Source of the DNA: Myxococcales bacterium | Lineage (GTDB): Bacteria > Myxococcota_A > Polyangia > Haliangiales > Haliangiaceae | NCBI GenBank assembly: GCA_016720595.1 | Contig: JADKKI010000065.1 | Coordinates: forward strand, 1 to 7,253 | DNA length: 7,253 nucleotides | Direction of reading: 5' to 3' | In this document: positions 5,520 to 7,253 of the stretch, one piece after another | Numbering within the stretch: the first letter of the stretch is position 1 | How the letters are laid out: each line of letters starts with the position of its first letter | Position numbers and translations under genes: made by a program | Notes under the pieces: model-generated | Database searches by the model: none | What the model saw: only the letters and a program-made list of their open reading frames with translations | Told to the model about the DNA's origin: nothing

Positions 5520-6077
5520 TCAGTCGGGCTGCGGGCCCGCGCCGCCGGAGGGCGCAGGGGCTGCGGACGGAGGAGCCGGATCAAGGCCGGTGAAGGCAGT
5601 GGGGTTGGCCGCTGCGATGTCGGGGCGTTGCACCACCGTATGCGCCACCGGTCGGTTGGCGCTCGGGCGGTACTCCACCAGCTCGATGGTGGTCTGCCAC
5701 ACGTCGCGCGAGTCCTTTTTGAGCGCGCCCATCTTCTCGGCGTACACCTCGGTGATCGACGCAAGAGCGAGCGCCGGGTGCGGGCACGCGACGGCCGCAT
5801 CGGACACGGTCTCATTTCCGCGCGGGAAGAGCAGGCGCACGATCGCGTCGAGCTGGGCGAAGTGCTCGTCTTCGTAGCACCCGAGCCGGAGCTGAATCTT
5901 CGCGAGGTCGTATCCGCGGTTGCGGATCCTCGCCCCGGTGCGGCCCGGCGCGTGGCGTCGGTCCACCTTCTTGGCGACGAGGTCCCCGTCGAACTCAAAC
6001 TCGCCCGTGAAGGGGAGGCCCCCGAGCGTGAGGGTGTCCCACGTGTCGGGGGCGGTGATCGGAGAGGGGATCGTCAC
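5520..6077 (-). CDS. Tail tip/baseplate junction protein in the Mu gp43 position (185 aa)
   Basis: The GTG start (6075-6077) overlaps the TGA of the tape measure gene (GTGA, 6074-6077). The protein has one well-ordered part: LTLGGLPFTGEFEFDGDLVA (16-35), then IRNRGYDLAKIQLRLGCYED (51-70), a helix with FAQLDAIVRLLFPRG (73-87), HPALALASITEVY (100-112) and RDVWQTTIELVEYRPSA (124-140). A 'HPALA...I..V' segment followed by 'W...IELVEY' is seen in proteins that connect the tape measure or tube to the hub, and the slot between tape measure and D-like genes is that of Mu gp43 (DNA circularisation protein N-type). The C-terminal 35 residues are Pro/Ala-rich, low complexity and probably unstructured. 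I cannot confirm the family by search. A short relative of LysM-less tail adaptor proteins is another reading. The gene is certainly coding. Confidence 0.6.
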   Translation of the reverse strand: MTIPSPITAPDTWDTLTLGGLPFTGEFEFDGDLVAKKVDRRHAPGRTGARIRNRGYDLAKIQLRLGCYEDEHFAQLDAIVRLLFPRGNETVSDAAVACPHPALALASITEVYAEKMGALKKDSRDVWQTTIELVEYRPSANRPVAHTVVQRPDIAAANPTAFTGLDPAPPSAAPAPSGGAGPQPD

Positions 6078-7253
6078 GGCGTTGCCTCTGCGAGTCGGCC
6101 GAAGATGGCCGCGAGGCGCTCTTCGAGCTCATCACCGACGGCCGCCGCGGTGTCCTCGGGGCGGGACGCGCCCTGCACGATCACCGTCACGGACACGTTC
6201 GCGCCGCCGCGAAGGCCTGCGCCGGCGGGAGGCGCGACGAGGCCCGAGAGCGCGTCGTTGACGCTCGGACCGCCGCCCCCGACGCCCAGCGCGAAGCCCT
6301 CGGCGGTGTTCGCGCCGAGCTCCATCATCACCCGCGAGGGCGAGTGGATGCCGAGCGTGTCCCGCACACCGTCGATGGCGCTGTGCGCGACACCGCTCAC
6401 GGTCGACGCGACGCGCCCGGGGATGGACGTGATGCCGCTCACCAGGCCGTCGACGATCGCACGGCCGACCGAGAGCGCCGCCGCACCGAGCTGCGACGCG
6501 AGCCCGAGGATGGCGGCCGCGCCCGTGGTGGCCAGACCCGAGATGGTGGCGAAGGCCGCGGTGATCGCCCCACCGATGCTCACAAACGCCAGCGCAGCGC
6601 CCGCCACAACACCAGCGAGAAGGCCGAAGCCGCGCCCCATCAGGGTGACGATGGTGAGCATTCGCCCCGAGCCGTCGCCCGCGGCCGAGAGCGACGGGAC
6701 GAGACGAGTCATCACCCCGAAGAGCAGTCGCAGCGGCCCGAGTGCTTGCGAGAAGCCCGCCCCGAAGCCCTGCGTGAACGCCCGCGCGTACGGGGTCACC
6801 CGCACGATCAGCCCCATCAGCCGCTCCATCCCGCCGAGCAGCCGCTCCGGGTTCAGGAGCCCGGCGAGGCCGCCGCCCGAGGTGTTGATGAGCGCCGACA
6901 GCGCAGCCTGAAAGCGCCGCCCGCTCGCCGTACTGGTGTCGAGGGCGTTGGTGATCCCGACGATGTTCCGCTGAAGCGCCTGCACGCCCGGGAGGTCCTC
7001 GGTCGCGATGCGCAGCGCGAGGTTCGGGAGGGCGTTGGACAGGTTCGAGATCGAGCCTGTGAGGGTGCCCGACTGCTCGCGCGCGAGCGTGCCGAGAGCG
7101 GCCCCGCCGTTGTACTGGGAGCGCACCGAATCGAGCAGGGCCTGCGTTCCCTGGTCGCCGGTGACGCGCCGCGCCGTGATCGCCTGTCGCGCTGCGAGAC
7201 GACGCGCACGCTCGTCGGGATTGTTGATCCCGAGCTGGCGGGCGATGGAGTCG
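6074..7253 (-). CDS. Tape measure protein, C-terminal part (runs off right edge)
   Basis: The frame is open from 7252 to the TGA at 6074-6076, giving 392 visible residues. The real start lies beyond the window, so an internal GTG at 7124-7126 is not the start. It contains a long hydrophobic Ala/Gly/Leu/Ile region (about residues 199-252, e.g. FGLLAGVVAGAALAFVSIGG and ISGLATTGAAAILGLAS), as usual in tape measure proteins, which line the tail lumen and may insert into the target membrane. Near the C-terminus it carries the signature AIVDGLVSGI followed by VAHSAIDGVRDTLGIHSPSR, then VMMELGANTAEGFALGV (residues 265-324). This 'GIHSPSRVM.ELG...A.GF..G' motif is a very reliable tape measure hallmark. 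The protein sets tail length during assembly and is released on contraction. It is the first visible gene of the series and sits directly before the tail-tip genes, as expected. Confidence 0.92.
   Translation of the reverse strand, partial: DSIARQLGINNPDERARRLAARQAITARRVTGDQGTQALLDSVRSQYNGGAALGTLAREQSGTLTGSISNLSNALPNLALRIATEDLPGVQALQRNIVGITNALDTSTASGRRFQAALSALINTSGGGLAGLLNPERLLGGMERLMGLIVRVTPYARAFTQGFGAGFSQALGPLRLLFGVMTRLVPSLSAAGDGSGRMLTIVTLMGRGFGLLAGVVAGAALAFVSIGGAITAAFATISGLATTGAAAILGLASQLGAAALSVGRAIVDGLVSGITSIPGRVASTVSGVAHSAIDGVRDTLGIHSPSRVMMELGANTAEGFALGVGGGGPSVNDALSGLVAPPAGAGLRGGANVSVTVIVQGASRPEDTAAAVGDELEERLAAIFGRLAEATP

Noticed and set aside
4791..6911. A 706-codon open frame on the plus strand
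   Set aside because: It is Arg/Gly/Pro/Ala-rich with no domain-like segments and lies antisense to five well-supported minus-strand genes. Long antisense frames are expected at this GC content.

Overview
The window is very GC-rich and almost entirely protein-coding. It holds part of the baseplate and tail-fibre module of a contractile-tail particle, which could be a phage, a prophage or a domesticated tailocin. All structural genes are on the minus strand, so they are transcribed from high to low coordinates. The only gene on the other strand is a small Cys-rich lipoprotein gene. Its leader with LVAC lipobox, Ala/Asp linker and Cys clusters resemble lipoproteins that are abundant in Myxococcota, especially Polyangiales/Sandaracinus-like genomes. 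Together with the base composition this suggests a myxobacterial host or an element living in one. That taxonomic guess is inference.

Layout in transcription order: (1) the C-terminal end of a tape measure protein, running off the right edge (6074-7253); (2) a 185-residue tail/baseplate junction protein in the slot of Mu gp43 (5520-6077); (3) a short late-control-D/Mu gp44-like baseplate hub (4842-5513); (4) a baseplate V/Mu gp45-like OB-fold protein starting at a GTG at 4849 (4379-4849); (5) a Trp-rich protein whose middle resembles tail protein I (3681-4382); (6) a tail appendage protein whose reading frame is broken by an apparent -1 frameshift near 2872 (2757-3667); (7) a gpW/gp25-like wedge protein (2371-2760); (8) baseplate J (1244-2374). 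After the oppositely oriented lipoprotein gene (790-1242), the minus-strand series resumes with (9) a small beta-rich protein (365-700) and (10) the N-terminus of a tail fibre that leaves the window on the left (1-368).

Most junctions are 4-nt GTGA or ATGA overlaps, so the structural genes look like one translationally coupled operon. The tape measure sets tail length. The gp43-, D- and V-like proteins form the hub at the tail tip, W and J form the wedges, and the I-like protein and the appendage/fibre proteins attach to the wedges and contact the target cell. The lipoprotein gene looks like a cargo ('moron') insertion with its own promoter region and clearly different codon use.

No RNA genes, CRISPR arrays, insertion sequences or convincing terminators were seen. 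The only non-coding stretch of note is the 89-bp divergent region at 701-789. The most notable points are the frameshifted appendage gene, the inserted lipoprotein, the Trp-Gly repeat tail of the I-like protein and the non-canonical order of the baseplate genes. I see no clear evidence of a wholly new type of system.
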